The translations under genes and the position numbers were made by a program. Below, one piece after another: positions 24,405 to 33,092 of a stretch of 39,897 bases of DNA. Each line of letters starts with the position of its first letter. Positions within the stretch are counted from its first letter, which is position 1. Below the pieces are notes generated by a model, which saw nothing but the letters and a program-made list of their open reading frames with translations, had not been told where the DNA came from and made no database searches. Source of the stretch: an uncultured Bacilli bacterium (GTDB taxonomy: Bacteria; Bacillota_I; Bacilli_A; RF39; UBA660); contig CAKPMB010000014.1 in the NCBI GenBank assembly GCA_934167885.1, positions 1 to 39,897 on the forward strand, read 5' to 3'.

Positions 24405-25128
24405 TAGTGTCTGCATCATTATCATTTTCAGAATCTCGTTCTGGCGTTTGATTATCTTGACCTACGTTATCAGCTTCAGTTTTGGCTGATGTAATAATCT
24501 TTGGACATTTAGATGTATCGGTTAATTCACCTTGTTTCATGTCTTTACTTAGAGTGAATGTTTCAGAATCACCGGCATAAGAGCATATGTATGATGAATT
24601 ATTTTTTTTCTTAGTAGGATTAGTTGCCTCTTGGTCACCATATTTCATAATAACGTTGTTGTTTTCATCTGCATATATTTCAATTTTACAAACCCATCCA
24701 TCTTCTTCATCGACGATAATATTATAATCTGGCCCGGCACATTTTACTTTTGGTGAATTAGCTGAATACGCTTCTAAACCGGTTATTTTATATATGCCAT
24801 TTGATGGACTACCTGATACAGATACTTGATCAAATCCATTTAATCCTTTATTTAAAGGAATATTTAAACTAAATGTTATACCACTATTGCATGTATAACT
24901 AGTTTTAGAAATATCGTTTTGCTTTACACTATCAATAACTAGTTTTGGCGGAGTAGCAGAATTTAATGTTCTAGTTATAGTAACAAAACATGTTTTGTCT
25001 TCCATGGTAAAAGTACATAGTAGCCTTTCTTGATCCCCAGTTTTATTTGTCGAACATATTTCGTCTGCAAAAACATTGATACACATTATATAAAATAAAC
25101 TTAAAAATAAAATAAAAAATTTCTTCAT
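24091..25128 (-). CDS. Secreted ectodomain fused to a VirB2-like two-helix domain (copy 1)
   Basis: A 345-residue protein with signal peptide MKKFFILFLSLFYIMCINVFA (cut near residue 21). About 220 residues of extracellular sequence follow, rich in Cys, Thr and Asn and of unknown fold, then an acidic linker (TPERDSENDNDAD) and a C-terminal domain starting at IPGYNHN: ECESIFTGDLQQYLEKIF then two membrane helices around ILDDDKNALNKITKR and a terminal DSNACKINF. This last part resembles the VirB2-like protein at 26565. The C-terminal 103 residues match the neighbour at 25192. No Shine-Dalgarno; TATAAT is 6 nt before ATG, suggesting leaderless translation. Probably a surface-exposed part of the T4SS-like apparatus. 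Confidence 0.78.
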   Translation of the reverse strand: MKKFFILFLSLFYIMCINVFADEICSTNKTGDQERLLCTFTMEDKTCFVTITRTLNSATPPKLVIDSVKQNDISKTSYTCNSGITFSLNIPLNKGLNGFDQVSVSGSPSNGIYKITGLEAYSANSPKVKCAGPDYNIIVDEEDGWVCKIEIYADENNNVIMKYGDQEATNPTKKKNNSSYICSYAGDSETFTLSKDMKQGELTDTSKCPKIITSAKTEADNVGQDNQTPERDSENDNDADTNIPGYNHNVDDPKELECESIFTGDLQQYLEKIFSIMKYLGIVLCIGLSIVDFVKAILDDDKNALNKITKRVLTRLLLVALLFFLPTIVNFIVTMIDSNACKINF

Positions 25129-25191
25129 AGTCTAATTATATCAAAATAACTATAATAATTAAATAAAAAATACTGAAAAATAATCAGCATT

Positions 25192-25505
25192 TTAAAAATT
25201 AATTTTACAAGCATTAGAATCAATCATTGTTACTATAAAATTAACAATAGTTGGTAAAAAGAATAATAATGCTACAAGAAGTAGTCTTGTTAAAACTCTT
25301 TTTGTAATTTTATTTAATGCATTTTTATCATCATCTAATATAGCTTTAACAAAGTCCACTATAGAAAGCCCAATACAAAGTACAATTCCCAAGTACTTCA
25401 TAATACTAAAAATTTTTTCTAAATATTGTTGTAAGTCTCCAGTAAAAATACTTTCACATTCGAGCTCTTTAGGATCGTCAACATTATGATTATATCCAGG
25501 AATTT
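25192..25505 (-). repeat. Near-identical 3' end shared by two neighbouring genes, copy 2
   Basis: Partner of 24091-24404, offset by 1101 bp. Confidence 0.92.
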
Positions 25506-26364
25506 TTGTGGGAACGCTTTTACAAACATTATCATTTAATGTAATTGCAAATGTTTTAAAATTTTCACCTGTTATATCAGCTTCGCAAAATGATAAATCT
25601 TTTTTTGATGGGCAAGAATTGAATGAACCAAAACTATCAAATTTTACTCTTGCATTTCCTGTTGCATTTCCAGATTCTAACTCTTTATAAGAACCATCGC
25701 CAACAGTATATTCATTCATAGTTGAACCATATGTAACTCTTATTAAAATTTTTCCACTTTTCTTTTTTAAAAATTCAAAGCTTATTTGACCGTGTGATGC
25801 ATTTGGGACTTCACTAGTTGAAAAACTATATGAATATCCTTTATCATTTGTACATTCTAAAACGGTTTCATCAACGTTGCCATTACCTGAACCACTATCG
25901 GAGCCATGAGGATATTCTTTTCTTGGAATATACTCAGTTTCATATTCACTAGAAGTTGTATTTTTTTTACCAAATTTTAGTACAAGCCCATTGCCATATA
26001 AATCACTATTATCAACTATAGCATTGGGGCAATGTGGCGTAGTATTTTCATAAAAATTATCTATGTTAATTCTTAAGTTTAAAGAAACATCTTCTTTATC
26101 CCATAATTTTTCACATTCAGTTAAATTACTTTTACAGCCATCTAAATCATACGTTTTAGTACCACCATCTGTATCCTTATAATATACATACGCTTTTACA
26201 TAATCATTATACACATTTATTTGAAGACCTTTTCCATTGTTATTACTTGGATCTAATTTAAAATCGTTATAAACACATGTAAATTTTGGCTCGTCAGCAT
26301 AAACATTATTAATACATAATATCATTAGCAAAAAGATAAAAAGTGTTTTAATTATTTTCTTCAT
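25192..26364 (-). CDS. Secreted ectodomain fused to a VirB2-like two-helix domain (copy 2)
   Basis: A 390-residue protein, same plan as its neighbour: signal peptide MKKIIKTLFIFLLMILCINN cleaved after VYA, about 265 residues of Cys-containing ectodomain (YVYYKDTDGGTKTYDLDGC, a Gly/Ser linker SDSGSGNGN, repeated Cys), then the IPGYNHN linker and the same two-helix membrane domain. The ectodomain does not match copy 1, so a constant anchor carries different heads. ATG 26364 is chosen because AGGATGGT lies 4-5 nt before it and the signal peptide begins there; two upstream in-frame ATGs lack this. It is followed by copy 1 after 63 bp and divergent from the VirB2-like gene. Confidence 0.78.
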   Translation of the reverse strand: MKKIIKTLFIFLLMILCINNVYADEPKFTCVYNDFKLDPSNNNGKGLQINVYNDYVKAYVYYKDTDGGTKTYDLDGCKSNLTECEKLWDKEDVSLNLRINIDNFYENTTPHCPNAIVDNSDLYGNGLVLKFGKKNTTSSEYETEYIPRKEYPHGSDSGSGNGNVDETVLECTNDKGYSYSFSTSEVPNASHGQISFEFLKKKSGKILIRVTYGSTMNEYTVGDGSYKELESGNATGNARVKFDSFGSFNSCPSKKDLSFCEADITGENFKTFAITLNDNVCKSVPTKIPGYNHNVDDPKELECESIFTGDLQQYLEKIFSIMKYLGIVLCIGLSIVDFVKAILDDDKNALNKITKRVLTRLLLVALLFFLPTIVNFIVTMIDSNACKINF

Positions 26365-26518
26365 ATATACCATCCTATCATGTGAATATGATATCACAAA
26401 AATTATTTATTTAGAAGAAGTATTAATTATATTACCAATAATTAGCCATTCATAACATGATTATATAAAATATTATAGTAATTTGTCTATTTATAAAATT
26501 TTATTTGACATAAATTTA

Positions 26519-26547
26519 TTGCTAATTAATATCAAATATTATATAAT
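26519..26547 (+). promoter_or_regulatory. Promoter of the T4SS operon
   Basis: TTGCTA (26519-26524), 17-bp spacer, perfect TATAAT (26542-26547), 17 bp before the TTG start of the VirB2-like gene. It is positioned to drive the run up to the terminator at 32029. Confidence 0.7.
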
Positions 26548-26564
26548 TTATATGGTGGTATATT

Positions 26565-27119
26565 TTGAAAACGAGATTACTTAAACTATTTATATTACTT
26601 TGCTGCTTTTTTACATTTACAAAAGTTTCTTATGCAAAAAATATAGATATTAATAATATAAATTTTGGCTCATATAGTTTGATTTTAGAAGATAAAATTC
26701 AACAGGGACTAGACTCATTTACTTGTTCAAATGAAAATATTGTGAAACTTCTTAAACTAGCAGCTATTGGATTAATAATTATTAAGATTATAGTACCGGT
26801 TTTGCTTATTATCATTGGTATGGTTTCATTATTTAAAGCATTTATTGATGAAGACCAAGGTGCCTTTTCAAAAGCTTTAAGTGGGTTTATTTTTAAATTA
26901 GTAATTGGCGTATTTGTGTTTTTACTTCCTTCAATACTATCTGCAATGATTAATTTAATAAATGGAACAGAAAAAGTAAAGAGTGAATTTGAAGCGTGTA
27001 GTAAATGTTTATTGAATTATTGTGATTGCCCTGGCGTTACATGTAGTAGCAAATCAAAAAATGATTGGGCACCAAAATCAAATAATCGTAATACTATTAA
27101 TATAGACGTGCCGAAGTAA
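26565..27119 (+). CDS. VirB2-like pilin/two-helix membrane protein
   Basis: A 184-residue protein with signal peptide (cut near residue 24, VSYA), a short segment with one Cys, two membrane helices (about 66-90 and 108-135) around the loop KAFIDEDQGAFSKALSGF, and a Cys-rich hydrophilic tail (CSKCLLNYCDCPGVTC). The helix-loop-helix part is clearly related to the ends of the two proteins at 24091 and 25192 (KAIxDxDxxALxK, FLPxI). This layout fits VirB2/TrbC pilins. The start is TTG with GGTGG upstream. First gene of the T4SS operon. Confidence 0.75.
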   Translation: MKTRLLKLFILLCCFFTFTKVSYAKNIDINNINFGSYSLILEDKIQQGLDSFTCSNENIVKLLKLAAIGLIIIKIIVPVLLIIIGMVSLFKAFIDEDQGAFSKALSGFIFKLVIGVFVFLLPSILSAMINLINGTEKVKSEFEACSKCLLNYCDCPGVTCSSKSKNDWAPKSNNRNTINIDVPK

Positions 27120-27133
27120 GGAAGTGATAAGTA

Positions 27134-29347
27134 ATGTTAATTTTAGGCTGGGATGACATTGTAGGTTGGTTTAATGGAATGCTAATTTCATTATCAACTT
27201 TGCCCTTTAAATTTGTAAATATAGTTTATAGAATCTTTTTACAACTTGCAGAAACTAATATTTTTAATGAATCCGCTTATAAATCATTAACAACAAATAT
27301 ATATAGAATAATTGCTGTAGTTATGCTTTTTGTTTTAGCTTATGCAATACTTCTTAAAATTGTTGATCCGGATGGTAGTTCTAAGGGAATTGATGGGAAA
27401 CAAGTTCTAATAAAATTTTCTACTGCAATAGTTTTAATTATATTATGTCCATCAATTTTTTCGTTCGCCTATGGTCTTCAAAGTGCTATATTAAAATCTG
27501 GCGTTATAGGTGGAATATTTACTGGTGAAGTAAATAAAAATTCTCAAAGAGGTGCTATTGGAAATAAATATGGTGGAATAATAATGAGTGTTCAAACATA
27601 TAAACCTTTCTTTACTAATGAAAGCGGTGATGATGGATTAAAAAATTCCACTGCACTTGGAAATGTAATTACTAGGTATACTCCAGAAGGTGAAGAAGCT
27701 GTTTTGAATTGTAAAAAGAAGAACAGTTGTACTTATGAGGAAGTTATTGATTTTGCTGATGCAACTGGTTCTTTTGCCGGGTTTAGGGCTTTTGCAAACA
27801 ACTGGTACGATGGTGAGGTAAGCTGTGATTGGCTTCTTGCATTAATTGTTGGATGTTTCTTACTATACGTTATTGTTAGTTTTTGCTTTGACTTAGGTGT
27901 TAGAGTATGTAAACTTGCATTTTTTCAAATCATTGCACCCATTGCATTTATTTGTATGGCTATACCGAAAATGGACGATATATATAAAAAATGGTTAAAA
28001 AATACTACATCAACTTTTTTGGGTGTATTTACAAGAGTATTAGTAATGAATTTTGGAGTTTATTTAATTTCGTTAGTTGTTAAAGTTGATTTATTTGATA
28101 AATCCGCAGGAACTGGAAATGTTATATTAAATTTATTTGGCGGTGTTTTTATGATATTAGGTATTATTACTTTTGTTCAACAAGCACCAAAATTGTTGAG
28201 TGATTTATTTGGCATTGGTGATGGTGATATGAAACTTGGCATTAAGGATAAACTTAAGGCTGGTGGAGCATTTACTGCTGGAACAATGATTGGTGGTGCT
28301 GCTACTGGTTTAACAAGAAATGCCATACATGCAGTACAAAATTATAGAAAATTTAATGAAAAGAATCCAGATGCTACAGGTTGGCAAAAGTTTAAACAAG
28401 GAGCAAGAGGTGTTGGTAGCACTTTTGCTGGTACAACATCAGGATTTGCTCATGGATTTCTAAATGGAAGGAAAGCTGGAAGCGTTGGCGAAATGAAAGA
28501 TGCTACATCTAAAACAAATAATGAAGTTACAGGCAATCGTAACAAGAGAGAGTCTTATAAAGCAGCTCATCCTGGAAGATTTGGTGTAACAAAGGGTAAA
28601 ATTACTGATACTTGGACAAATGTAAAAGACTGGGCTGGTACAAATGATTACGAGAGTTTAAAAAAGGAACAAGATATTTACAATCAAGGTGTTGCATTCC
28701 AAAAGAAATTATTTGATTTGGCTGCAGATAATGAATTAGTATTAACATATGAAGGACAAAAGAAAGCAGCACAAGAAAGACAAATTAATGAAAGCGATTA
28801 TACAGCTGAGGAAAGAAACGTTAAAGATTTAAAAACTGGGCAAGTTACGAAGAAGAAAATGTACAAATCTTCATTTGATAATAGATGGTTTGATAGTTCT
28901 AATAAAGCAATGGCTTATGATTTACAAAAGAAAACTGAAGATATTAAAATGTATGATAATTTGATAAAAATGGCTAAGTTAAAAACTGTTAGTGATAAGT
29001 TAAAAGCTGGCAATGATTTAAGATACTCAGCAGTTGCTCAAGAATTTGAAATGTTCAAACAACAACATGCTGATATTGATGTTATTAGAAATATGGGTGA
29101 GATAACTTACTTAAGTGATGAGCAAGAAAAAGCAATGAATGCAGCATTTTCTACGCTTAATCCAAATGGTGTTCAGAGTGCTTATGATACCTTAAGTAAA
29201 GGGCCTCTTGATGCATCTGGAAATCCAGATAGTGCAAATGCAGTTAATTTATTATCTAATACAGATACATTTAAGAAAGAAAGCGGCCGTATGGCACAAG
29301 AAATATCAAAAAAAATTCATGAAGAGCAAGCAAAAAAGGGAAATTAA
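27134..29347 (+). CDS. VirB6/TrbL-like polytopic T4SS channel protein
   Basis: A 737-residue protein. The first 360 residues hold about seven membrane helices (near 15-45, 52-75, 88-115, 228-255, 258-280, 300-325, 330-350) with an extracellular loop between the third and fourth; the remaining 375 residues are a hydrophilic, Lys/Gln/Asp-rich cytoplasmic tail that begins with Gly/Ala-rich sequence (KAGGAFTAGTMIGGAATG). VirB6-type proteins form the inner-membrane channel. AAGGAAGTGAT precedes ATG 27134; the next gene follows after 17 bp. Confidence 0.78.
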   Translation: MLILGWDDIVGWFNGMLISLSTLPFKFVNIVYRIFLQLAETNIFNESAYKSLTTNIYRIIAVVMLFVLAYAILLKIVDPDGSSKGIDGKQVLIKFSTAIVLIILCPSIFSFAYGLQSAILKSGVIGGIFTGEVNKNSQRGAIGNKYGGIIMSVQTYKPFFTNESGDDGLKNSTALGNVITRYTPEGEEAVLNCKKKNSCTYEEVIDFADATGSFAGFRAFANNWYDGEVSCDWLLALIVGCFLLYVIVSFCFDLGVRVCKLAFFQIIAPIAFICMAIPKMDDIYKKWLKNTTSTFLGVFTRVLVMNFGVYLISLVVKVDLFDKSAGTGNVILNLFGGVFMILGIITFVQQAPKLLSDLFGIGDGDMKLGIKDKLKAGGAFTAGTMIGGAATGLTRNAIHAVQNYRKFNEKNPDATGWQKFKQGARGVGSTFAGTTSGFAHGFLNGRKAGSVGEMKDATSKTNNEVTGNRNKRESYKAAHPGRFGVTKGKITDTWTNVKDWAGTNDYESLKKEQDIYNQGVAFQKKLFDLAADNELVLTYEGQKKAAQERQINESDYTAEERNVKDLKTGQVTKKKMYKSSFDNRWFDSSNKAMAYDLQKKTEDIKMYDNLIKMAKLKTVSDKLKAGNDLRYSAVAQEFEMFKQQHADIDVIRNMGEITYLSDEQEKAMNAAFSTLNPNGVQSAYDTLSKGPLDASGNPDSANAVNLLSNTDTFKKESGRMAQEISKKIHEEQAKKGN

Positions 29348-29364
29348 TAAAGGAGGACTAGTTA

Positions 29365-29679
29365 ATGCAAAATCAATATTTAATACCTGCTAATAGTAAA
29401 AAATCACAATTAATATTGGGTTTCTTTACTTGGCCGGACATAATTGTATGTGGAATAGGAGCTTTAATAACAATTATTATGTTATTCATATTAAAAAATC
29501 CTACAACAGTGGAACTTATAATTAGCATTATACCATTATTAATTGCTACAGGACTTGTAATGCCTGTTAGAAATTATCATAATGTAATGCAACTTTTAAA
29601 CAACATACTTGATTTTTATACAAATAGGAAAAAATATTATTGGAAAGGCTGGTGTGTTCGCGATGACGCAGATGAATAG
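29365..29679 (+). CDS. PrgI/VirB3-like T4SS membrane protein
   Basis: A 104-residue protein with two membrane helices (about 25-45 and 52-70) after a short N-terminus, and the typical end YTNRKKYYWKGWCVRD. PrgI-family proteins occupy the VirB3 position next to VirB4 in Gram-positive systems. AGGAGG precedes ATG 29365; its end overlaps the next gene by 17 bp. Confidence 0.85.
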   Translation: MQNQYLIPANSKKSQLILGFFTWPDIIVCGIGALITIIMLFILKNPTTVELIISIIPLLIATGLVMPVRNYHNVMQLLNNILDFYTNRKKYYWKGWCVRDDADE

Positions 29680-30241
29680 TAATAAACCAAATGTAACAAG
29701 TAATGGGAGTTCCAAATATGCTGAAGATTGGCTTCCAATTAAATCAATTAATAATGGAATGATTTTAACTGTTGATGGTTACTATGTTACGGGAGTAAAA
29801 GTTAGTCCTAAAAACATCTTTATTTTGGACGAACAATCTCAAAATGCAACTTTATTTAATTTATCAACATTTTATAATACTTTAGATTTTGAATTTTGGT
29901 TATTAATCTCAGATAGACCAGTTGATATTGATATGTATTTAAGTGAATTACAAGTATTATATAATCAAACACCAGACCAAGGAATAAGAAAACTTATAAT
30001 GCAAGATATTAATAAAGCAAATATGTTTATGAGTAGGGAGTATAACGTAGTTGATACAGAATATACATTTTTATTCAAAGAAAAGAAGATGGAACTTGTT
30101 CAAAAAAAATTAAATACATTAATAAGTGGACTTGCAAATGCTGGGCTTCAATCAAGACAAACTAGCAATGCAGATTTAAGGATGCTTCTTGATAATTATC
30201 TAAATGATGGAATAAGTACAAATTTTAGGGCGGTGATTTAA
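29663..30241 (+). CDS. VirB4, N-terminal part encoded separately
   Basis: A 192-residue soluble protein equivalent to the start of VirB4/TraE-type ATPases: an entry segment DWLPIKSINNGMILTVDGYY with a beta-rich lead, a helical region STFYNTLDFEFWLLISDRPVD and a hydrophilic helix run. It has no Walker motif. ATG 29663 lies inside the end of the PrgI gene; ATG 29672 is an alternative. The stop TAA is 1 nt before the ATG of the large VirB4 part, indicating coupled translation. Confidence 0.7.
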   Translation: MTQMNSNKPNVTSNGSSKYAEDWLPIKSINNGMILTVDGYYVTGVKVSPKNIFILDEQSQNATLFNLSTFYNTLDFEFWLLISDRPVDIDMYLSELQVLYNQTPDQGIRKLIMQDINKANMFMSREYNVVDTEYTFLFKEKKMELVQKKLNTLISGLANAGLQSRQTSNADLRMLLDNYLNDGISTNFRAVI

Positions 30242-30242
30242 T

Positions 30243-32030
30243 ATGAGTAAATTAAAAAGTGAAATAGCACCTAAAGGAATTTATTTTAAACCAATTGATT
30301 TTATGCTAGGTGATAAATATTACACAATTATGACTATTGTTGGTTATCCGAGAAGCATATTTCCAGGATATTTGTCTGATATAAATAATATTCCTGGTGT
30401 AAGAGTTGGAATTAAACATATACCCATTTCTTTTGAAGTACTTAAAAATATGCTTAATAAGGAAATCGCAGATTTAAAAATTCGTTATCAGCAAGAAAAA
30501 GACCAAACTACACAAGAAAGAATTAGACAAGACTATGAATCACTTGAACAATTTATTTCTATGCTTGCGTCAAGTCAAGCGAGAATTTTTGACTTTCAAT
30601 TACATTTAATGATATCTGCTGATTCAAAAGATGGCTTAGAACTTACAAAAATTCAAGTAAGAAATTATATAGATGCCCTTGGAATGCGTGGAGTATCTTT
30701 AATGTTTGAACAAGAAAAAGCATTAAAAAGTATGATTCCAATATTCCCTGAACAGGATATTGAAAAAAGAATAGGTATACCACTTCCTTCTGTTACTATT
30801 GCTGGTATGTATCCATTTGTATTTGATTCAATTAAAGATCCAGGCACTGGTACACTTCTTGGTGTTGATAGATCAGGTGGAGTTATCTTATTTAATCAAT
30901 TTTTATTTAAAAGACAAAAAGAAAACAATCGTAATAATGCTAATATGATTATTTTGGGTACATCTGGTTCAGGAAAAAGTACTGCTGCAAAAATACTTCT
31001 TAGAACACATTTAAGAAATAAATTACAAGTTGTATGTATTGACCCTGAAGGTGAACTTGGCGAAATGGTTAATATGATGCATGGTGACTTTCTAGATTTA
31101 GGTAAAGGTGGAGATTTTGGTATGATAAATCCACTTGAGATTGTAGTTGATGTTGATGAAGAAGAAATTGAGCAAGGACTAGGATATACAGTATTAACTC
31201 GTACACTTCAACAATTAAAGGCCTTTATGAAATATTACAATCCTTCAATTGAAGAAGATGTATTAACATTATTTAGTGAAGTTGTTCAAGATACATATAA
31301 AAGATTTAAAATAGACTATAATACCGATTTTACAAAATTAACAAGTGCAGATTTTCCAACTTTTGATGATGTATATGCCACTATTAAAGGAAGACTTTTA
31401 TCAATGACTGATGCGACTCGCGAAAGAGATGTAATGGAACGTCTAGAACTTAAGATTAGACCTTTAATAAAAGAATTAAGATATTATTTTACAGGACATA
31501 CAACACTTCAAATTGATAGTGATTTTATTGTATTTAATATTAAAGAACTTATGAATAGTGATGAAAACATAAAAAATGCTTTATTCTTTAATATATTAAA
31601 ATTTGCTTGGGGACTATGTTTGGATAAAGATATTGATACAGTTATGATGGTTGATGAAGCACACGTACTTTTATCTAATCATAATGAACTTGGTGCTGAA
31701 TTCTTATCGCAAATTCAAAGAAGAGCAAGAAAATATAATACTGGAACAATTATTATTACACAACAACCAACTGACTTTGCAGCTCCAAATTTAATAATGC
31801 ATGGAAAAGCTATATTTGATAATGCTTCATCTTATTTAATAATGAATCTTCGTAAACAAGCTGTTGAAGATTTAGCTAAACTTATTGACTTAAATGAAAC
31901 AGAAAAAGAAAGAATTAAATATTATAATCAGGGTGAAGGGCTTCTTATATGCGGTAATAGAAGAATGAACATGACAGTTATTGCTACGCAAGAGGAACTT
32001 GATTCATTTGGTTCAGGCGGAGGATACTAA
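30243..32030 (+). CDS. virB4: VirB4-family T4SS ATPase (motor part)
   Basis: A 595-residue ATPase that powers pilus assembly or substrate movement from the cytoplasmic side. Walker A GTSGSGKST is at 239-247, VCIDPEGELGEMV follows it, and Walker B MMVDEAHVLLSN near 467-478 and the TQQPTDF switch near 513-519 complete the site. The first 200 residues continue the VirB4 N-domain begun in the previous gene. GGTGAT at 30232-30237 lies 5 nt before ATG 30243, so the split is served by a real ribosome site. A terminator follows directly. Confidence 0.93.
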   Translation: MSKLKSEIAPKGIYFKPIDFMLGDKYYTIMTIVGYPRSIFPGYLSDINNIPGVRVGIKHIPISFEVLKNMLNKEIADLKIRYQQEKDQTTQERIRQDYESLEQFISMLASSQARIFDFQLHLMISADSKDGLELTKIQVRNYIDALGMRGVSLMFEQEKALKSMIPIFPEQDIEKRIGIPLPSVTIAGMYPFVFDSIKDPGTGTLLGVDRSGGVILFNQFLFKRQKENNRNNANMIILGTSGSGKSTAAKILLRTHLRNKLQVVCIDPEGELGEMVNMMHGDFLDLGKGGDFGMINPLEIVVDVDEEEIEQGLGYTVLTRTLQQLKAFMKYYNPSIEEDVLTLFSEVVQDTYKRFKIDYNTDFTKLTSADFPTFDDVYATIKGRLLSMTDATRERDVMERLELKIRPLIKELRYYFTGHTTLQIDSDFIVFNIKELMNSDENIKNALFFNILKFAWGLCLDKDIDTVMMVDEAHVLLSNHNELGAEFLSQIQRRARKYNTGTIIITQQPTDFAAPNLIMHGKAIFDNASSYLIMNLRKQAVEDLAKLIDLNETEKERIKYYNQGEGLLICGNRRMNMTVIATQEELDSFGSGGGY

Positions 32031-32052
32031 GAGTGATTTTTCACTCTTTTTT
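32029..32052 (+). terminator. Terminator after virB4
   Basis: Perfect 8-bp stem AAGAGTGA/TCACTCTT with a TTTT loop and a T tract. Confidence 0.88.
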
Positions 32053-32071
32053 ATTGATAATTATTATTTTA

Positions 32072-32080
32072 TGTTAGAAT
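32072..32080 (+). promoter_or_regulatory. Extended -10 directly before the metalloprotease gene
   Basis: TGTTAGAAT with TAGAAT at 32075-32080, only 7 nt before ATG 32088; a TTGATA at 32054-32059 may be the -35 with a short 15-bp spacer. Transcription would begin at or next to the ATG. Confidence 0.55.
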
Positions 32081-32087
32081 ACATCCT

Positions 32088-33035
32088 ATGGGTGTGTTTA
32101 TGGGTAACATTTTAAGAGAAATAATTGAAGAAAATAAATATTTATCAGAGTATTCAGATTTTTATTTTTGTTTTCTTTTACAAATTGAAAATATAATTCC
32201 CGAAGAGTTTAGAAATATATTTTATGATAATTTAAAAACTTTGGAAATAGAGTTAAATTATGGCACAAAAAAAGAATCTAAGGGAAAAACTACTTATGGA
32301 ATATATGATGCAAAAATTAATAAAATAACAATGTTTCCACATACACTTTATAAAAAATGTAAAAAAAGTAAATGCACTTTAGACGAATTTGAAGCTTTAT
32401 TTATGCAATCTCTATGCCATGAATTTTTACACATGTCTAGTACCTTTAAAAAGAATAATCGAATATTTTCAGGCCCTGATATTTATCCACCTATAGTAAA
32501 ACCTAACAAAAATCGTGGTTTAACTGAAGGATTAACTGAATATATAGTTTATATGAATTCTCCGATTAACCCAATTGTTAATTCTGGGTATTTTATTGAA
32601 TTAAGATTTGTTCAACTATTAAATATGATTGTTGATACTAAGGACTTATTATGTTTATACTTTGGTAATTATCCAACATCATATTTATCAAGTAAATTTT
32701 TAGAGTTTGGTATATCACAGGAGTCTGGAAATAGACTATTTGAGCTTATTGAAAATAGCTATGTTTATAGAAATGAGGAAGAGGAGCAGCCATTTACAGC
32801 GTTTTCTCAAAATTTAATAACTAGGATTTTTATAAATAAAATGGAGTATCTATTATTAAATGGGTATAGCAAAGAGGAAGTAATTGAAAAGGTACAATCT
32901 TTTAAAAGTTTGATTATTACATCAAATAGTTTAATCGAAAATAAAAAAAGAGTTAAAAATTTTCCTGGCATAAATGAATCATATAAAATGTTACTTAATT
33001 TTGAACGTCAGTTAGGCATTAAATATTCGTTGTAA
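32088..33035 (+). CDS. Putative HExxH zinc metalloprotease in the T4SS locus
   Basis: A 315-residue protein with the zinc-protease motif HEFLH at residues 111-115 and a following helix GLTEGLTEYIVY, whose Glu147 or Glu151 could be the third zinc ligand (gluzincin-like arrangement). There is no signal peptide or membrane helix, so it should act in the cytoplasm or at the inner membrane. It is flanked by terminators and promoters, so it is an independent unit inside the T4SS locus. No Shine-Dalgarno; leaderless start at ATG 32088 or initiation at ATG 32100. It could process substrates or be a transported effector; both are guesses. Confidence 0.65.
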   Translation: MGVFMGNILREIIEENKYLSEYSDFYFCFLLQIENIIPEEFRNIFYDNLKTLEIELNYGTKKESKGKTTYGIYDAKINKITMFPHTLYKKCKKSKCTLDEFEALFMQSLCHEFLHMSSTFKKNNRIFSGPDIYPPIVKPNKNRGLTEGLTEYIVYMNSPINPIVNSGYFIELRFVQLLNMIVDTKDLLCLYFGNYPTSYLSSKFLEFGISQESGNRLFELIENSYVYRNEEEEQPFTAFSQNLITRIFINKMEYLLLNGYSKEEVIEKVQSFKSLIITSNSLIENKKRVKNFPGINESYKMLLNFERQLGIKYSL

Positions 33036-33038
33036 CTA

Positions 33039-33068
33039 TTGTAGAAACAATTGTTTTTATGATATACT
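33039..33068 (+). promoter_or_regulatory. Promoter of the VirB1-like gene
   Basis: TTGTAG (33039-33044), 18-bp spacer, extended -10 TGATATACT (TATACT at 33063-33068). Confidence 0.6.
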
Positions 33069-33092
33069 AAAAATAGTATTGGTGGTGATAAG

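Noticed and set aside
29208..29393. 61-residue plus-strand ORF at the end of the VirB6-like gene
   Set aside because: It is an out-of-frame shadow over the VirB6-like 3' end and the start of PrgI.
30226..30245. Sequencing frameshift in virB4
   Set aside because: A good GGTGAT ribosome site and start codon serve the second gene, so a natural split is more likely, although raw reads would settle it.
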